Shown: positions 25,614-34,774 of the stretch, one piece after another
Position numbering within the stretch: position 1 is the first letter of the stretch
How the letters are laid out: each line of letters opens with the position of its first letter
NCBI RefSeq assembly: GCF_003234565.1
Contig: NZ_QKTU01000001.1
Location: 124,001 to 188,000, forward strand
DNA: 64,000 nucleotides
Direction: 5' to 3'
Origin: Curtobacterium sp. MCBD17_013
GTDB lineage: Bacteria; Actinomycetota; Actinomycetes; Actinomycetales; Microbacteriaceae
The notes under the pieces: model-generated
What the model saw: only the letters and a program-made list of their open reading frames with translations
What the model was told of the DNA's origin: nothing
Database searches by the model: none
Program-made: the position numbers and the translations under genes

Positions 25614-26423
25614 GTGGCATCTCCATCTGTCCCACTCGACCCGTCGGCGCTCGCAGCGGCGTTGGACGGTCTCCGCCACCGCCCACCACTCGTGCAGTGC
25701 CTGACGAACATCGTCGTCGCACAGTGGACGGCGAACGTGCTGCTCGCGGTCGGCGCCGCGCCCGCCATGGTCGACAACCCGCACGAGGCCGGGCCGTTCG
25801 CCGGGGCCGCGGGCGGCGTGCTCGTGAACCTCGGCACCCCGCAGGAGCCGACCGTCGAGGCGATGACGGCGGCGGTGCTCAGCGCCGCGGAGCACGGGAC
25901 GCCGTGGGTCCTCGACCCGGTCGCCGCGGGCGGGCTCGGATGGCGCACGGGCGTCGCCATGGACCTGCTCGAGCACCGGCCCTCCATCGTGCGCGGGAAC
26001 GCATCGGAGATCATGGCGCTCGCGGGCGGCGCGGGCGGCAAGGGCGTGGACGCGACCGACAGCCCGGAGGCGGCGCTCGGGTCGGCGGAGGAGGTCGCCC
26101 GCCGCTTCCACACGGTCGTCGCGGTGAGCGGACCCACCGACCACCTCACGGACGGCGACCGGACCGTCCGACTCCGCAACGGGCACCCCTGGATGACGCA
26201 GGTCACCGGGGTCGGCTGCGCACTGGGGGCGCTGATGGCCGCGTTCGCGGCGACGGGATCCGAACCGCTGCTCGCCGCGTCCGCGGCGACGGCGGTGCTC
26301 ACCGTGGCCGCGGAGCAGGCCGCCCCGCTCAGCCGCGGGCCGGGCACCTTCGCGGTGCAGTTGCTCGACCAGCTCGCCTCGATCACGTCGGCCGAGGTCG
26401 CGGACCGGGTCCGGCTCGTATGA
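25614..26423 (+). CDS. thiM: Hydroxyethylthiazole kinase ThiM
   Basis: Phosphorylates the thiazole alcohol salvaged from thiamine (269 residues, ribokinase-like fold). Seen: [20 protein letters not shown] with the conserved N-x-[52 protein letters not shown]-type [10 protein letters not shown] and the anion-hole/catalytic [14 protein letters not shown] with its Cys. The GTG at 25614 is taken because the riboswitch ends just before it; an upstream ATG inside the aptamer would make no sense. Its stop overlaps the start of thiE (ATGA). Expression should fall when TPP is plentiful. Confidence 0.95.
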   Translation: MASPSVPLDPSALAAALDGLRHRPPLVQCLTNIVVAQWTANVLLAVGAAPAMVDNPHEAGPFAGAAGGVLVNLGTPQEPTVEAMTAAVLSAAEHGTPWVLDPVAAGGLGWRTGVAMDLLEHRPSIVRGNASEIMALAGGAGGKGVDATDSPEAALGSAEEVARRFHTVVAVSGPTDHLTDGDRTVRLRNGHPWMTQVTGVGCALGALMAAFAATGSEPLLAASAATAVLTVAAEQAAPLSRGPGTFAVQLLDQLASITSAEVADRVRLV

Positions 26424-27070
26424 GCGCCTCCCGGTCGTCCGACCTGTCCCTCTACCTCGTGACCGACACGCGGATGTGCGGGGCGAGGGGTGTCGCCGAC
26501 ACCGTCCAGGAGGCCGTGGGTGCCGGCGTCACGGCCGTGCAACTCCGAGACCACGATGCATCCGACGACGAGTTCGTCGCGATGGGCCGCGCGGTCGTCG
26601 CCGCCGTCGGCGGGCGGGTCCCCGTGCTCGTCGATGACCGGGTCGCACTCGTGCGCGCCATCGGAGCCGACGGCGCGCACGTGGGGCAGTCCGACCTGCA
26701 CCCGGTGCTGGCACGACGTCTGCTCGGACCGAGCGCACTCATCGGGCTCTCCGCCCTGACCGTCGCCCACGTGCACGCGGCGGAGGCGATGGGGCCGGGC
26801 GTCATCGACTACCTCGGCGTCGGTCCGGTGTGGCCGCAGAGCACCAAGCCGGACGCCGCCGAGCCCTGCGGACTCGACGGATTGCGTGCCGTGGTCGATG
26901 CCAGCCCCTGGCCGTGCGTCGCCATCGGCGGTGTCGACGTCGCCCGTGCGCCGTCGGTCCGGGCCAGCGGTGCCTCGGGGATGGCCGTGGTCAGTGCGAT
27001 CTGCGGTCGCCCCGACGTCGCGGCAGCCACGTCCGCGCTCAGAGCTGCTTGGGGGAGTGGTGCCCGATGA
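26420..27070 (+). CDS. thiE: Thiamine-phosphate synthase ThiE
   Basis: Joins hydroxymethylpyrimidine diphosphate to thiazole phosphate to give thiamine monophosphate (216 residues, TIM barrel). Motifs: LYLVTDTRM at the start, [14 protein letters not shown] (usually QLR-K; here Asp follows Arg), [21 protein letters not shown] (in pieces VDDRVALV and [11 protein letters not shown]), [15 protein letters not shown] for the pyrophosphate loop, and [11 protein letters not shown]. The ATG overlaps the thiM stop and its own stop overlaps thiD, each by ATGA. The QLRDHD variant in place of QLREK/QLRDK may shift a substrate contact and is worth noting. Confidence 0.93.
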   Translation: MSASRSSDLSLYLVTDTRMCGARGVADTVQEAVGAGVTAVQLRDHDASDDEFVAMGRAVVAAVGGRVPVLVDDRVALVRAIGADGAHVGQSDLHPVLARRLLGPSALIGLSALTVAHVHAAEAMGPGVIDYLGVGPVWPQSTKPDAAEPCGLDGLRAVVDASPWPCVAIGGVDVARAPSVRASGASGMAVVSAICGRPDVAAATSALRAAWGSGAR

Positions 27071-27876
27071 GGCCACCGGTCGCCCTGAGCATCGCCGGCA
27101 GTGACCCGTCCGGCGGGGCGGGGATCCAGGCGGACCTGAAGACCTTCAGCGCGCTCGGCGCGTACGGAACGACCGTTCTGACCGCCTTGACCGCGCAGAG
27201 CACCACCGGCGTGTACGGCGTGCACGAGGTGCCCTCGTCCTTCGTCGCCGAGCAGCTGCGTGTGCTCATCGACGACGTCCGCGTCGACGCGGTGAAGATC
27301 GGCATGCTCGCCACCGCCGGGACCATCGACGTGGTCGCCGCGTTCCTCCGGGTGCCACCGTGCGACGTCGTCGTGCTCGACCCGGTGATGGTCGCCACGA
27401 GCGGTGACCTCCTGCTCCGTCCCGACGCGGTCCACGCCATGACGGAGCTCCTGCCGCTCGTCTCGCTCGTCACGCCGAACATCGCGGAGGCCGCGGCGCT
27501 GCTCGCGACGGCGCCCGCCACGTCCGTCGACGCGATGTGCGACCAGGCACGCGAACTCGTGCGCCGCGGTGCTCGTCGCGTGCTCCTCAAGGGCGGACAC
27601 CTCGACACCGGAGACGAGGTCGTCGACGTCCTCGCCGATGCGTCGGGGGTCGAGTGCCTCCGGAGCCCGAGGATCCCGACGGAGAACACCCACGGCACGG
27701 GGTGCAGCCTGTCCTCGGCGGTCGCGGCACTGCGGCCGCGACGGGGTTCGTGGGCGGAGGCGGTCCGTGACGGCCGGTCCTGGCTGCAGGACGCGCTCGC
27801 GGGCGCCGACGTGCTCGACGTCGGACAGGGCCACGGCCCTGTCCACCACTTCGTGCACCTGTGGGACGAGCGATGA
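27067..27876 (+). CDS. thiD: Hydroxymethylpyrimidine (phosphate) kinase ThiD
   Basis: Carries out two successive phosphorylations of hydroxymethylpyrimidine (269 residues, ribokinase fold). Seen: the N-terminal [20 protein letters not shown] (20 residues, the family hallmark), [46 protein letters not shown], and the catalytic [13 protein letters not shown] with the conserved Cys. It is coupled on both sides by ATGA overlaps to thiE and tenA. The order thiM-thiE-thiD-tenA suggests a salvage operon; the de novo genes thiC, thiG and thiS are not in the window. Confidence 0.95.
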   Translation: MRPPVALSIAGSDPSGGAGIQADLKTFSALGAYGTTVLTALTAQSTTGVYGVHEVPSSFVAEQLRVLIDDVRVDAVKIGMLATAGTIDVVAAFLRVPPCDVVVLDPVMVATSGDLLLRPDAVHAMTELLPLVSLVTPNIAEAAALLATAPATSVDAMCDQARELVRRGARRVLLKGGHLDTGDEVVDVLADASGVECLRSPRIPTENTHGTGCSLSSAVAALRPRRGSWAEAVRDGRSWLQDALAGADVLDVGQGHGPVHHFVHLWDER

Positions 27877-28520
27877 GCTTCACGGACGAGGTCTGGGAGA
27901 CCGTGGCGCCGATCCGCGACGCGGTGGACGCGCTCCCGTTCCTCGTGGCGCTCGAGCGCGGTTCCCTCCCGAGGGCGACGTTCCTCCACTACCTCGAGCA
28001 GGACGCGGCGTACCTGGGGGTGTACGCGAGGGTCCTGGCCGCCGCGGCGACTCGAGCCGACGACGCCGCTGACCTCGCCTTCTGGAGCAACGCCGCCGCG
28101 AACGCGGTCGCCGTCGAGCGGCAGCTGCACGCCTCGCACGGTGTGGACGGCTCCTCGGTGGCCCCGTCACCGACCTGCGTCGCGTACACGTCGTACCTGC
28201 TGTCGCTCACGGCGTCGTCGTCGTACCCGGTGATCGTCGCGGGCCTGCTGCCGTGCTTCTGGCTCTACGACGACGTCGGACGCCGGTTGCGGCACCGCGT
28301 GGGCGACCTCGACGGCCATCCGTACGGGGACTGGATCGGGACCTACGGGGATCCGGGCTTCGCCGCGGTCACCGCCGAGGCCCGCGACGTGGTCGACCGT
28401 GCCGCGGATGCAGCCTCCGCCCACCAGGTCGAGCAGATGCGACAGGCGTTCACCACGGCGTCGCGCTACGAGTGGATGTTCTGGGACGCCGCGTGGCGGC
28501 ACGAGGTGTGGCCGGTGTGA
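27873..28520 (+). CDS. tenA: TenA-family thiaminase II-like protein
   Basis: Hydrolyses aminopyrimidine breakdown products of thiamine so the pyrimidine can be reused (215 residues, all-helical haem-oxygenase-like fold). The active-site Cys128 sits in [13 protein letters not shown], which marks the Cys-type (TenA_C) enzyme; the C-terminal [19 protein letters not shown] holds the conserved Glu and Trp residues. The N-terminal helix [19 protein letters not shown] fits the family. It is the last gene of the riboswitch-controlled operon and its start overlaps thiD by ATGA. Salvage of pyrimidine complements ThiM salvage of thiazole. Confidence 0.93.
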   Translation: MSFTDEVWETVAPIRDAVDALPFLVALERGSLPRATFLHYLEQDAAYLGVYARVLAAAATRADDAADLAFWSNAAANAVAVERQLHASHGVDGSSVAPSPTCVAYTSYLLSLTASSSYPVIVAGLLPCFWLYDDVGRRLRHRVGDLDGHPYGDWIGTYGDPGFAAVTAEARDVVDRAADAASAHQVEQMRQAFTTASRYEWMFWDAAWRHEVWPV

Positions 28521-28601
28521 CGGGCGTCGCGGCGGATGGCTGCAGCAGCCCGGCACCGACGGGGGGCGACTCGTGCGGCGCGGCCGCTCGCGCGCGCCGC
28601 G

Positions 28602-29672
28602 TCAGGTCAACGGCTCGGTGCGCGCGGCGTCCGCGGCCCTGAGGAAGGTACTGACCTTGCCCGTACCCGCGTAGTACGGGTCGCCGTCCCCGCGCTCGTG
28701 GCGGCGGCGGCTGTACTCGTAGAGCACCGCGAGTTTCCAGTTCGCGAGCACGACGTACCACCGGAGGTGGTCGAGGGGAGCGCCGGTCGCATCGGCGTAC
28801 CGCGCCACGAGCGTGCGAGCGTCGGGGAACCCGGGGGCACTGCTCGCCGCGCCGAGTTCCTGCACGGGCGTCGACGGGCCCCCGGGCCCGGACCAGGACG
28901 CGACGAGGTACCCGAGGTCCACGAGGGGATCACCGACGGCGGCGAGCTCCCAGTCGAGCACGGCCGCGACCCGCGGGGCGTCCGGCGCGAGCAGCAGGTT
29001 CCCGAGTCGGTAGTCGTTGTGCACCAACGCGGCCCCCGACTCGGCCGGCGCGTGCTCGACCAACCACGCGTCGACGTCGGCGAAGGCGTCGGGCGGGGAA
29101 CCGTCGGGCTCGGCGACGAGTCGTGCGAGGCGGTCCCGCTGCCGGAGGTTCGCGCCGTCGGGTCGGCCGCGGAGTCCGAGCGTGTCCCACGGCAGGCGGT
29201 GCAGCGCGGCCAGCCGGTCCACGAGGTCGTCGGCGAGTGCGGCGCGGGCGGCGGGCGTCGACAGCCCCTCGGGCAGGTCCGTCGTGACCACCGGACCCGC
29301 CACGTACGACATGGCGAAGCACGGCACGTCGAGCACCGTGCCGGCGTCGGCCGTCGCGAGCACGCGTGGCACGGGTACCGATCCGCCGGCGTGGCTGCCC
29401 ACCGCCGCGATCACGCGGGCCTCGCGGAGGACGTCGTTCGCGCCGGGGGGCGTCGGCGGTGGGGGTGGGCGTCGGACCACGACGCGCTGCCCGGCGTCGT
29501 CCTCGACGAGCCAGGTGACGTTGGCGTGGCCGTCGCCGATCGGCCGCACCGACACCCGCGAGTCGGTCAACCCGGCGTCGGCGAGCCACCGCCCGAGGGC
29601 CGCGGTCGTCGTCGCGTCGACGGCGGTCCCGGTTCCCGCGCCGGTGGTCCCGGCGGTCGCACCGTCGCTCAC
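28602..29672 (-). CDS. Aminoglycoside phosphotransferase-fold kinase (acyl-CoA dehydrogenase-linked type)
   Basis: A 356-residue protein kinase-like small-molecule kinase. Seen: GDGHANVTWLVEDDAGQRVV with the nucleotide-binding strand, the Brenner motif ALVHNDYRLGNLLLAP and the metal motif AAVLDWELAAVGDPLVDLGY. This version (LVHNDYRLGN, then DWELA.GDP) is that of the ACAD10/FadE36-type kinases, which phosphorylate hydroxyacyl groups rather than antibiotics. The N-terminal 15 residues are Thr/Gly-rich. GTG start at 29672, overlapping the stop of the upstream gene by GTGA. It is the last gene of a four-gene unit with two enoyl-CoA hydratases, which supports a role in acyl-CoA metabolism. Confidence 0.82.
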   Translation of the reverse strand: MSDGATAGTTGAGTGTAVDATTTAALGRWLADAGLTDSRVSVRPIGDGHANVTWLVEDDAGQRVVVRRPPPPPTPPGANDVLREARVIAAVGSHAGGSVPVPRVLATADAGTVLDVPCFAMSYVAGPVVTTDLPEGLSTPAARAALADDLVDRLAALHRLPWDTLGLRGRPDGANLRQRDRLARLVAEPDGSPPDAFADVDAWLVEHAPAESGAALVHNDYRLGNLLLAPDAPRVAAVLDWELAAVGDPLVDLGYLVASWSGPGGPSTPVQELGAASSAPGFPDARTLVARYADATGAPLDHLRWYVVLANWKLAVLYEYSRRRHERGDGDPYYAGTGKVSTFLRAADAARTEPLT

Positions 29673-30616
29673 GCGTCGTCCCCGCGCAGGTGGGCGAAGT
29701 AGTCCGTCGGCCACTCGACCTCGAACTGCCCAGCGCCCCGCTCGCCGTCGATGCGCGCCACGCACCCACCCTCGAGCACGGTCGTCCCGGTCCGCTCGTC
29801 GGGCAGGTGCAGCACGCCGAAGACGTCGAGGTCGAGCGTCGTCGTGCCGCCCTCGACGTCGTGCAGGACCGCGTGGAGTCGGCGTTGCTCGTACCCGGCG
29901 CCGTAGGTCGTGTCGTCCTCGATGCGCGACACGGGCACCGGCCGGCCGTCCCGCAGGACGTACCCGGCGAACCCCCACCGCCCGGCGGCGATCCACGTCC
30001 ACCCGTTCACCGCGCGCCCGGAGGGCGTGTACGCCACGAGCCACTTCCAGTGCTGGGGCGCACGCCAGTCCCGCAGACCCCACGAGTGGTCGCGGTGCCC
30101 GATCGGCCCGAGCTCGAACGCGTGGTCGTCCGCGCGCACGTGACCACGGACGGCACCGGTCTGCTCGATGCGGTCCTCCGCGAACCAGGACGGCAGGCCG
30201 TCGGGGGCGTCGCGGAAGCTGAAGGCCTCGTGCAGGGCCGTGAACGTCAGGTCGAGCTCGATGCGGTCCGTCCGCACGACGACGTCAGCCGTGCGCAGCG
30301 GATCCCGGTGCCGGACCGTGAGACCGCCGACGGTGAAGTCGTCGAGGTCCATGGCCTCGGCCACGCGCCCGCCGCCGAACTCGCGCACGGTCGGCGCGGC
30401 GTCGCCCCACACCGCCACGTTGTAACCCGCCGCCCCCGTGCCCGTGACGAACAGGTACACCTGCACCGCCAGTCGTTCCTCGGGCAGCACCGTCTGGTAG
30501 AAGACGCTGTCCCGCATGCGCGCCCCGGGTGCCGGTCGGTGCCGCAGGTCATCCGTCGGCAGCAACGCTCGGGAGGCCCGGAGCACGTCCGCCCCGCCGC
30601 TCGCCGCAGCGCTCAC
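29669..30616 (-). CDS. DUF7064-like lipid-associated protein
   Basis: A 315-residue soluble beta-rich protein. The diagnostic segment is GPIGHRDHSWGLRDWRAPQH, matching the H-R-D-x-S-W-G-x-R-D-W pattern of the DUF7064/DUF7065 lipocalin-like proteins that are found next to acyl-CoA and steroid catabolic genes in actinobacteria. Other aromatic-rich strands include QHWKWLVAYTPSGRAVNGWT and RWGFAGYVLRDGRPVPVSRI. No catalytic motif can be named; binding or processing of a lipophilic substrate is inferred. GTGA overlaps tie it to the enoyl-CoA hydratase gene before it and the kinase gene after it. Confidence 0.7.
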   Translation of the reverse strand: MSAAASGGADVLRASRALLPTDDLRHRPAPGARMRDSVFYQTVLPEERLAVQVYLFVTGTGAAGYNVAVWGDAAPTVREFGGGRVAEAMDLDDFTVGGLTVRHRDPLRTADVVVRTDRIELDLTFTALHEAFSFRDAPDGLPSWFAEDRIEQTGAVRGHVRADDHAFELGPIGHRDHSWGLRDWRAPQHWKWLVAYTPSGRAVNGWTWIAAGRWGFAGYVLRDGRPVPVSRIEDDTTYGAGYEQRRLHAVLHDVEGGTTTLDLDVFGVLHLPDERTGTTVLEGGCVARIDGERGAGQFEVEWPTDYFAHLRGDDA

Positions 30617-31473
30617 GCCCGGTCCCCGAACGCCTGCCGGACCGCGACCTCGTACGACGGGGTCTCCCCGGCCCTCCCGAGCGATCGCTTGCCGATGCGC
30701 GTGCCACGGCGGTCGGGGGCCGCGTACGCCGTGGCGAGTGCGACGGCCTCGGCCTGCAACGCGCCCACGGCGTCGTCGGCGGTGGTGTCGACGATCCGGT
30801 CGAGCAGCCCGATCGCCAGGGCTTCGTCCGAACGGACGACCCGACCGGTGAACGCCAGCTCGGCGGCCATGCCGGGGCCGACGACGCGGGGGAGCATCCA
30901 CGACGTCCCGAGTTCGCCGATCGAGAAGCCGACCTTGACGAACGCCGCGTTGAAGGAGGCACGCCGCACACCGAGCCGCACGTCGGCCGCGAGCGCCAGG
31001 GACAGGCCACCACCGGACGCAGCGCCGTTCACCGCGGCGACGACCGGGAACGGCAGGTCGTGGAGCGCCTGGACGGCCTCGCTCGCGGTGTCCTCGATGT
31101 CGAGGAACGCCGGGACCGTCGTCGCGCGCAGGGCCGGGAGCGCGGCGAGGTCGTACCCGGCGCAGAACGCGCGGTCGCCGGCGCCCGTGAGCACGAGCGC
31201 GCGCGTGCCGTCGCGCCGCAGGTGCCGCGCGGCCTCCCCGATCTCGCGGAAGACGTCGGCGTCCACGGCGTTCATCCGCGTGGGGTTGTCGATGACCAGG
31301 CGGCTGACACCGGCGTCGAGGTGCTCGAGACGGATGCCCTGCCAGGGGTGCGCGTGTCCGGAGCCGGTCGCGCCGCTGCCGGGCGTGCCGTTTCCGTCCG
31401 GGACCGTCGGCAGGCCCGTGCTGTCACCAGCGACGGTGCTGCCGGTCGTGCGTTCGGTGGAGTTCGGCGTCAT
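30613..31473 (-). CDS. Enoyl-CoA hydratase/isomerase family protein (first paralogue)
   Basis: A 286-residue crotonase-fold enzyme. It has a Gly/Thr-rich N-terminal extension of about 45 residues, then IRLEHLDAGVSRLVIDNPTR, the oxyanion-hole segments GDRAFCAGYDLAAL and AVNGAASGGGLSLALAADVR, and FVKVGFSIGELGTSWMLPRV. In the second catalytic position the usual Glu is seen in SIGELGTSW. It overlaps its paralogue upstream by ATGA and the DUF7064-like gene downstream by GTGA. Substrate unknown; the tandem pair suggests successive or alternative acyl-CoA substrates. Confidence 0.87.
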   Translation of the reverse strand: MTPNSTERTTGSTVAGDSTGLPTVPDGNGTPGSGATGSGHAHPWQGIRLEHLDAGVSRLVIDNPTRMNAVDADVFREIGEAARHLRRDGTRALVLTGAGDRAFCAGYDLAALPALRATTVPAFLDIEDTASEAVQALHDLPFPVVAAVNGAASGGGLSLALAADVRLGVRRASFNAAFVKVGFSIGELGTSWMLPRVVGPGMAAELAFTGRVVRSDEALAIGLLDRIVDTTADDAVGALQAEAVALATAYAAPDRRGTRIGKRSLGRAGETPSYEVAVRQAFGDRA

Positions 31474-32276
31474 CGGTTCGAGAACGACGCCTGGCGCTTC
31501 TCGAGGAACGCCTCGAGCGCTTCCGCCATGTCGGACGTCCGGGTGAGCAGGGTCTGGCCGCGGTTCTCGAGCTCGAGCGCCGCGTCGTACGACGGGACCT
31601 CGAGGTTGGCCTGCATCGCGCGCTTCGACAGTCGGACGCCCGCGGGGGAGTTCGCGGCGATCGTCCGCGCCAGCTCGAGCGCGGCGGCGTCGACGTCCGG
31701 CACGACCCGGTTCACGAGACGCAGGGCGGCGGCCTCGTCGGCGTCGACCGCGCGGGCGGTGAACGCGAGGTCCGCCGCGACCGCGGGGCCCACCAGTCGG
31801 GGGAGCAGCCACGACACGCCGTACTCGCCGGTGGAGGTGCCGAGTGCGGTGAACGACGCCTGGAACACCGCGTCGGGTCCGGCGAGCCGGATGTCGGCGA
31901 CGAGCGCGAGTGCCAGGCCCGTCCCGGCGGCCGGTCCGCCCACGGCGGCGACCACGGGCACGCGGAGGGCGCGGATCGCCGCGAGTGCGTCGGCGGTGCG
32001 CTCCTGTCGGTCGAGGTCGTCCGGGACGGTCGCGTCCGTGCGGTCCGCGGACTCGGCGACGTCGTGGCCCAGGCTGAACGCGGATCCCGAGGCGCCGATC
32101 ACCAGGACCCGGACGTCGACGTCGGCACGGACCGCGTCCGCCAGGTCCTCGAGCGCCTGGACCATCGCGACGTCCAGCGCGTTGCCGGCGTCGGGTCGGT
32201 CGAGTGTGGCGACGACGACGCCCGGCGCGGGGCGCTCGACGCGGACGGGCGCGGGATCGGATCCAGGGCTGCTCAC
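31470..32276 (-). CDS. Enoyl-CoA hydratase/isomerase family protein (second paralogue, first in operon)
   Basis: A 268-residue crotonase-fold protein. Oxyanion-hole segments: GSAFSLGHDVAESA (SLGHD in place of SAGAD) and AAVGGPAAGTGLALALVADI. The catalytic region LGTSTGEYGVSWLLPRLVGP has a Glu in the expected helix. It shares the closing pattern SYDAALELENRGQTLLTRTS with its neighbour and with typical enoyl-CoA hydratases. GTG start at 32276, about 75 bases from the divergent membrane-protein gene. As first gene of the four-gene overlapping unit its promoter drives the set. Confidence 0.86.
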   Translation of the reverse strand: MSSPGSDPAPVRVERPAPGVVVATLDRPDAGNALDVAMVQALEDLADAVRADVDVRVLVIGASGSAFSLGHDVAESADRTDATVPDDLDRQERTADALAAIRALRVPVVAAVGGPAAGTGLALALVADIRLAGPDAVFQASFTALGTSTGEYGVSWLLPRLVGPAVAADLAFTARAVDADEAAALRLVNRVVPDVDAAALELARTIAANSPAGVRLSKRAMQANLEVPSYDAALELENRGQTLLTRTSDMAEALEAFLEKRQASFSNR

Positions 32277-32341
32277 GGGTCGAGACTAGCCCGGCCACGG
32301 GAGGCCCGAACGGGGGCGCGGCGCCCCTGTGGACGGCGGCC

Positions 32342-32347
32342 TAGGGT
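32342..32347 (+). promoter_or_regulatory. Leaderless-type -10 box
   Basis: TAGGGT is followed by 6 bases and the ATG at 32354. Confidence 0.55.
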
Positions 32348-32353
32348 GTCCAC

Positions 32354-33016
32354 ATGCGCAGGCGTCGGGGTGGCATCGTCGGGATCGTGCTCGTGGTGGC
32401 GTACGCGGCGCTCCGCTTCGGGTTCCTCGCGTACCGGGAGCACGAGGACGGCATGTCGACCGTCGGGATCGTCGAGAGCCTGCTCGTCATCGCGCTCGGG
32501 GTGTTCGTCCTCATCGAGGTGATCCTCGCCGTGCAGCACGCCCGCACCCGCGCCCGTGAGCGGGTGCTCGCCGAGCGGCACCCCGGTGCGTTCACGGCCC
32601 CCGTCCTCGTCAAGCGCGGCACCGCGGCCGAGGTCGACCGCGCTGCGGGCCTCCTCGACGTGCGACCCGAGCGGCGGGCGCCGCGGAGCGCGGCGGGGAC
32701 GCTCGTCGCCGACCAGCACGGGATCGGCCTGTACGTCGGTGGCGGGACGCCGACGCTCCTCCTCGGGGTCCCGCGCGCCGCGGTCGGTCAGGTGGGCACG
32801 GGGACCACGTCCTCCGCCAACCGCTACGGCGTCGGCACGGTCGAGGCGCTCCGGGTCGTGGTCGACAGCGGCGGACGCTGGACGACCGTGGACCTCCCGG
32901 TGTACCGGCGGGTGGTCGGGTTCTCGGTGGCGCTCCACGACGACGCACTGCGCGAGGTCGTCCGCTCGGTCGCGGCGGCGGCGCAGGTGCCGCTCGACGC
33001 CCAGGTGCGCGGCTGA
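32354..33016 (+). CDS. Two-span membrane hypothetical protein, 220 aa
   Basis: The N-terminus has two hydrophobic helices (GGIVGIVLVVAYAALRFGFL and IVESLLVIALGVFVLIEVIL) joined by a short charged loop, followed by a basic segment and a soluble C-terminal domain of about 145 residues. That domain (TAAEVDRAAGLLDVRP, LVADQHGIGLYVGGGTPTLL, VVVDSGGRWTTVDLPVYRRV) is beta-rich, in the style of PH-like domains used by actinobacterial membrane proteins, though I cannot confirm a family. Both termini should be inside the cell. Function unknown. Confidence 0.65.
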   Translation: MRRRRGGIVGIVLVVAYAALRFGFLAYREHEDGMSTVGIVESLLVIALGVFVLIEVILAVQHARTRARERVLAERHPGAFTAPVLVKRGTAAEVDRAAGLLDVRPERRAPRSAAGTLVADQHGIGLYVGGGTPTLLLGVPRAAVGQVGTGTTSSANRYGVGTVEALRVVVDSGGRWTTVDLPVYRRVVGFSVALHDDALREVVRSVAAAAQVPLDAQVRG

Positions 33017-33058
33017 CCCGTCCTCGAGCCCAGCGTCGAGGCCCGTGTCGCGGCGGCG

Positions 33059-34081
33059 TCAGGCCGGTCGGATCTCGTCCGACCGCCCGAGCAACCGTGC
33101 GTGGAACGCGGTCTGGGCGAGCGCGGACGCGAGCAGGTACCCGGCCATCGACGCGATGCCCCCACGGAACGGCACGTGCGCGGCGACCTCGAACAGCGTG
33201 GGACGGTCGAGCGTGTCGAGTGCCGCGGCGACGTGCTCGCCCCGTTCCCGCCGGTGGTCGGCGAGCGTCGCGGCCCGGGCCCGCACGTCGCGGAACCGGT
33301 ACTCGTGTCCGGGACACACCTCGAGCTCCGCGAGGTCGGCGAGTCGGTCGAGCGACGCCAGGTAGTCCTCGAGCGGGTTCGTGTCCGTCCGACCCCCGAG
33401 CCCCAGCCCGGAGTTGATCCGCGGGAGCACGTGGTCGCCGGTGAACAGGAGTCCGTCCGGCGCATCGACGAAGCACAGGTGTCCGGTCGTGTGGCCCGGC
33501 GTCCACAGGGCCCGGAGTTCGCGCCCCGCGACCGGCAGGACGTCCCCGTCCTCCACGAGCAGGTCCGCCTCGACGTCCGGGAGGCGCCGCCCCGTTCCCC
33601 AGGCCCGCACCAGGCCGGCGCGCAGCGGCCCCGGCACGCCCCAGCGTGCGATGTCCTCGTCGTCCCGCCGACGGTCCTCGTCCTGGTGGCGGATCGCTCG
33701 CGCCTCCGCCGGGTGCATCGCGACCCGCGCGCCGGAGGCGTTCCGGACGGCCGCCGCCGCGCCGAGGTGGTCGACGTGCAGGTGCGTCACGGCGACGAGT
33801 CCGACGTCGTCGAGGGTCCGACCGATCGTGGCGAGGCCGTCCCGGAGCACCGCGAGCGTCGGCTCGGTGCCCCAGCCCGGGTCCACGACGACGAGCGACC
33901 CGTCGGCGGCCTCGAGCACGTACGTGAGCGTGGAGTCGGGGATGCCCGCGGCGAACGGGATAGCGAGGGTCCAGACGCCGTCCCGGACCTGCTCGACGGG
34001 CGGCAGGGTGCCCGCGGCGAACGCCTCGGCCTGCAGGGTGCTGACGGGGGTGGGCGGACTGGTCGGCGCCGGGGTCGTCAC
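33059..34081 (-). CDS. MBL-fold metallo-hydrolase
   Basis: A 340-residue metallo-beta-lactamase-fold hydrolase. The zinc motif is THLHVDHLG, with further ligands in PGHTTGHLCFVDAPDGLLFT (His) and FTGDHVLP (Asp), and VCPGHEYRFRDV for the last His. This arrangement with LPRINSGLGLGGRTDTNPLEDYL (in part: NPLEDYLASL) is that of the actinobacterial glyoxalase II/RNase Z-like group often placed next to acyl-CoA dehydrogenases. No tRNase exosite arm is seen, so a thioester or lactone substrate is more likely (inference). GTG start at 34081. Confidence 0.85.
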   Translation of the reverse strand: MTTPAPTSPPTPVSTLQAEAFAAGTLPPVEQVRDGVWTLAIPFAAGIPDSTLTYVLEAADGSLVVVDPGWGTEPTLAVLRDGLATIGRTLDDVGLVAVTHLHVDHLGAAAAVRNASGARVAMHPAEARAIRHQDEDRRRDDEDIARWGVPGPLRAGLVRAWGTGRRLPDVEADLLVEDGDVLPVAGRELRALWTPGHTTGHLCFVDAPDGLLFTGDHVLPRINSGLGLGGRTDTNPLEDYLASLDRLADLAELEVCPGHEYRFRDVRARAATLADHRRERGEHVAAALDTLDRPTLFEVAAHVPFRGGIASMAGYLLASALAQTAFHARLLGRSDEIRPA

Positions 34082-34122
34082 GACGGCAGCCTAACGGCGC
34101 GTCCTCGGCGCGACCGCGGGTC

Positions 34123-34764
34123 TCAGCCCAGCGAGCCCCCGAGCCGCGCCAGTTCGCGCTCGGCCTCGGCGAACTCCGCTCGGGCACGCTCCCGGTACGG
34201 CGCGAGCGCGGAGACGGTCTCGGCGAGGGTCGTGCTCGCGGTCACGGTGTGGACGTCCATGCCGAGTGCGGTCCCGAGGATCAGCTCGAGCACGGGCGTT
34301 CCGTGGTCCCAGCCCTCGGTCGGGGTCCCCGCGTCGTAGGCGCCACCGCGGGTGACGACCACCACCGCGGGACGCCCGGCGAGCGGGCCGGTCGACCCGG
34401 CGTCCGGCACGAGCACCCCGGGCAGGTGCACCCGGTCGATCCAGGTCTTCAGGGTCGACGGCAGCGAGTAGTTGTACAGCGGCGCCCCGACGAGCAGGAC
34501 GTCCGCGGCGAGCAGCTCGTCGACGACGGACTGCAGGAGCTCCTGCGATCCGGCGGGGACGTCCGCGCCGGGCCGGCGTTCCGCGGCCGGCCAGTGCAAC
34601 GCCGATGCCTCGAGGTGGGGGAGCGGGTGCACGTGCAGGTCCCGGTACGTGACGGTGTGGTCGGCACCACGAGCCCGCCAGGCGTCCGCGAACACCGCGG
34701 TGAGGGCACGGGACCGCGACGCGGCGAGGTCGGCGGACGAGTCGAGGTGCAGGAGCGTGGGCAT
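34123..34764 (-). CDS. FMN-dependent NADH-azoreductase-like flavodoxin-fold protein
   Basis: A 213-residue flavodoxin-like reductase of the AzoR family, which uses NAD(P)H to reduce quinones or azo compounds. Seen: LLHLDSSADLAASRSRALT with the phosphate-binding Ser cluster, the FMN isoalloxazine loop GAPLYNYSLPSTLKTWIDRV, and VVVVTRGGAYDAGTPTEGWD. An ATG at 34764 is chosen; an in-frame GTG at 34773 is also possible. It starts 10 bases after the stop of the QsdR-like regulator, so the regulator probably controls it. Confidence 0.88.
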   Translation of the reverse strand: MPTLLHLDSSADLAASRSRALTAVFADAWRARGADHTVTYRDLHVHPLPHLEASALHWPAAERRPGADVPAGSQELLQSVVDELLAADVLLVGAPLYNYSLPSTLKTWIDRVHLPGVLVPDAGSTGPLAGRPAVVVVTRGGAYDAGTPTEGWDHGTPVLELILGTALGMDVHTVTASTTLAETVSALAPYRERARAEFAEAERELARLGGSLG

Positions 34765-34774
34765 GGTCGCCACG

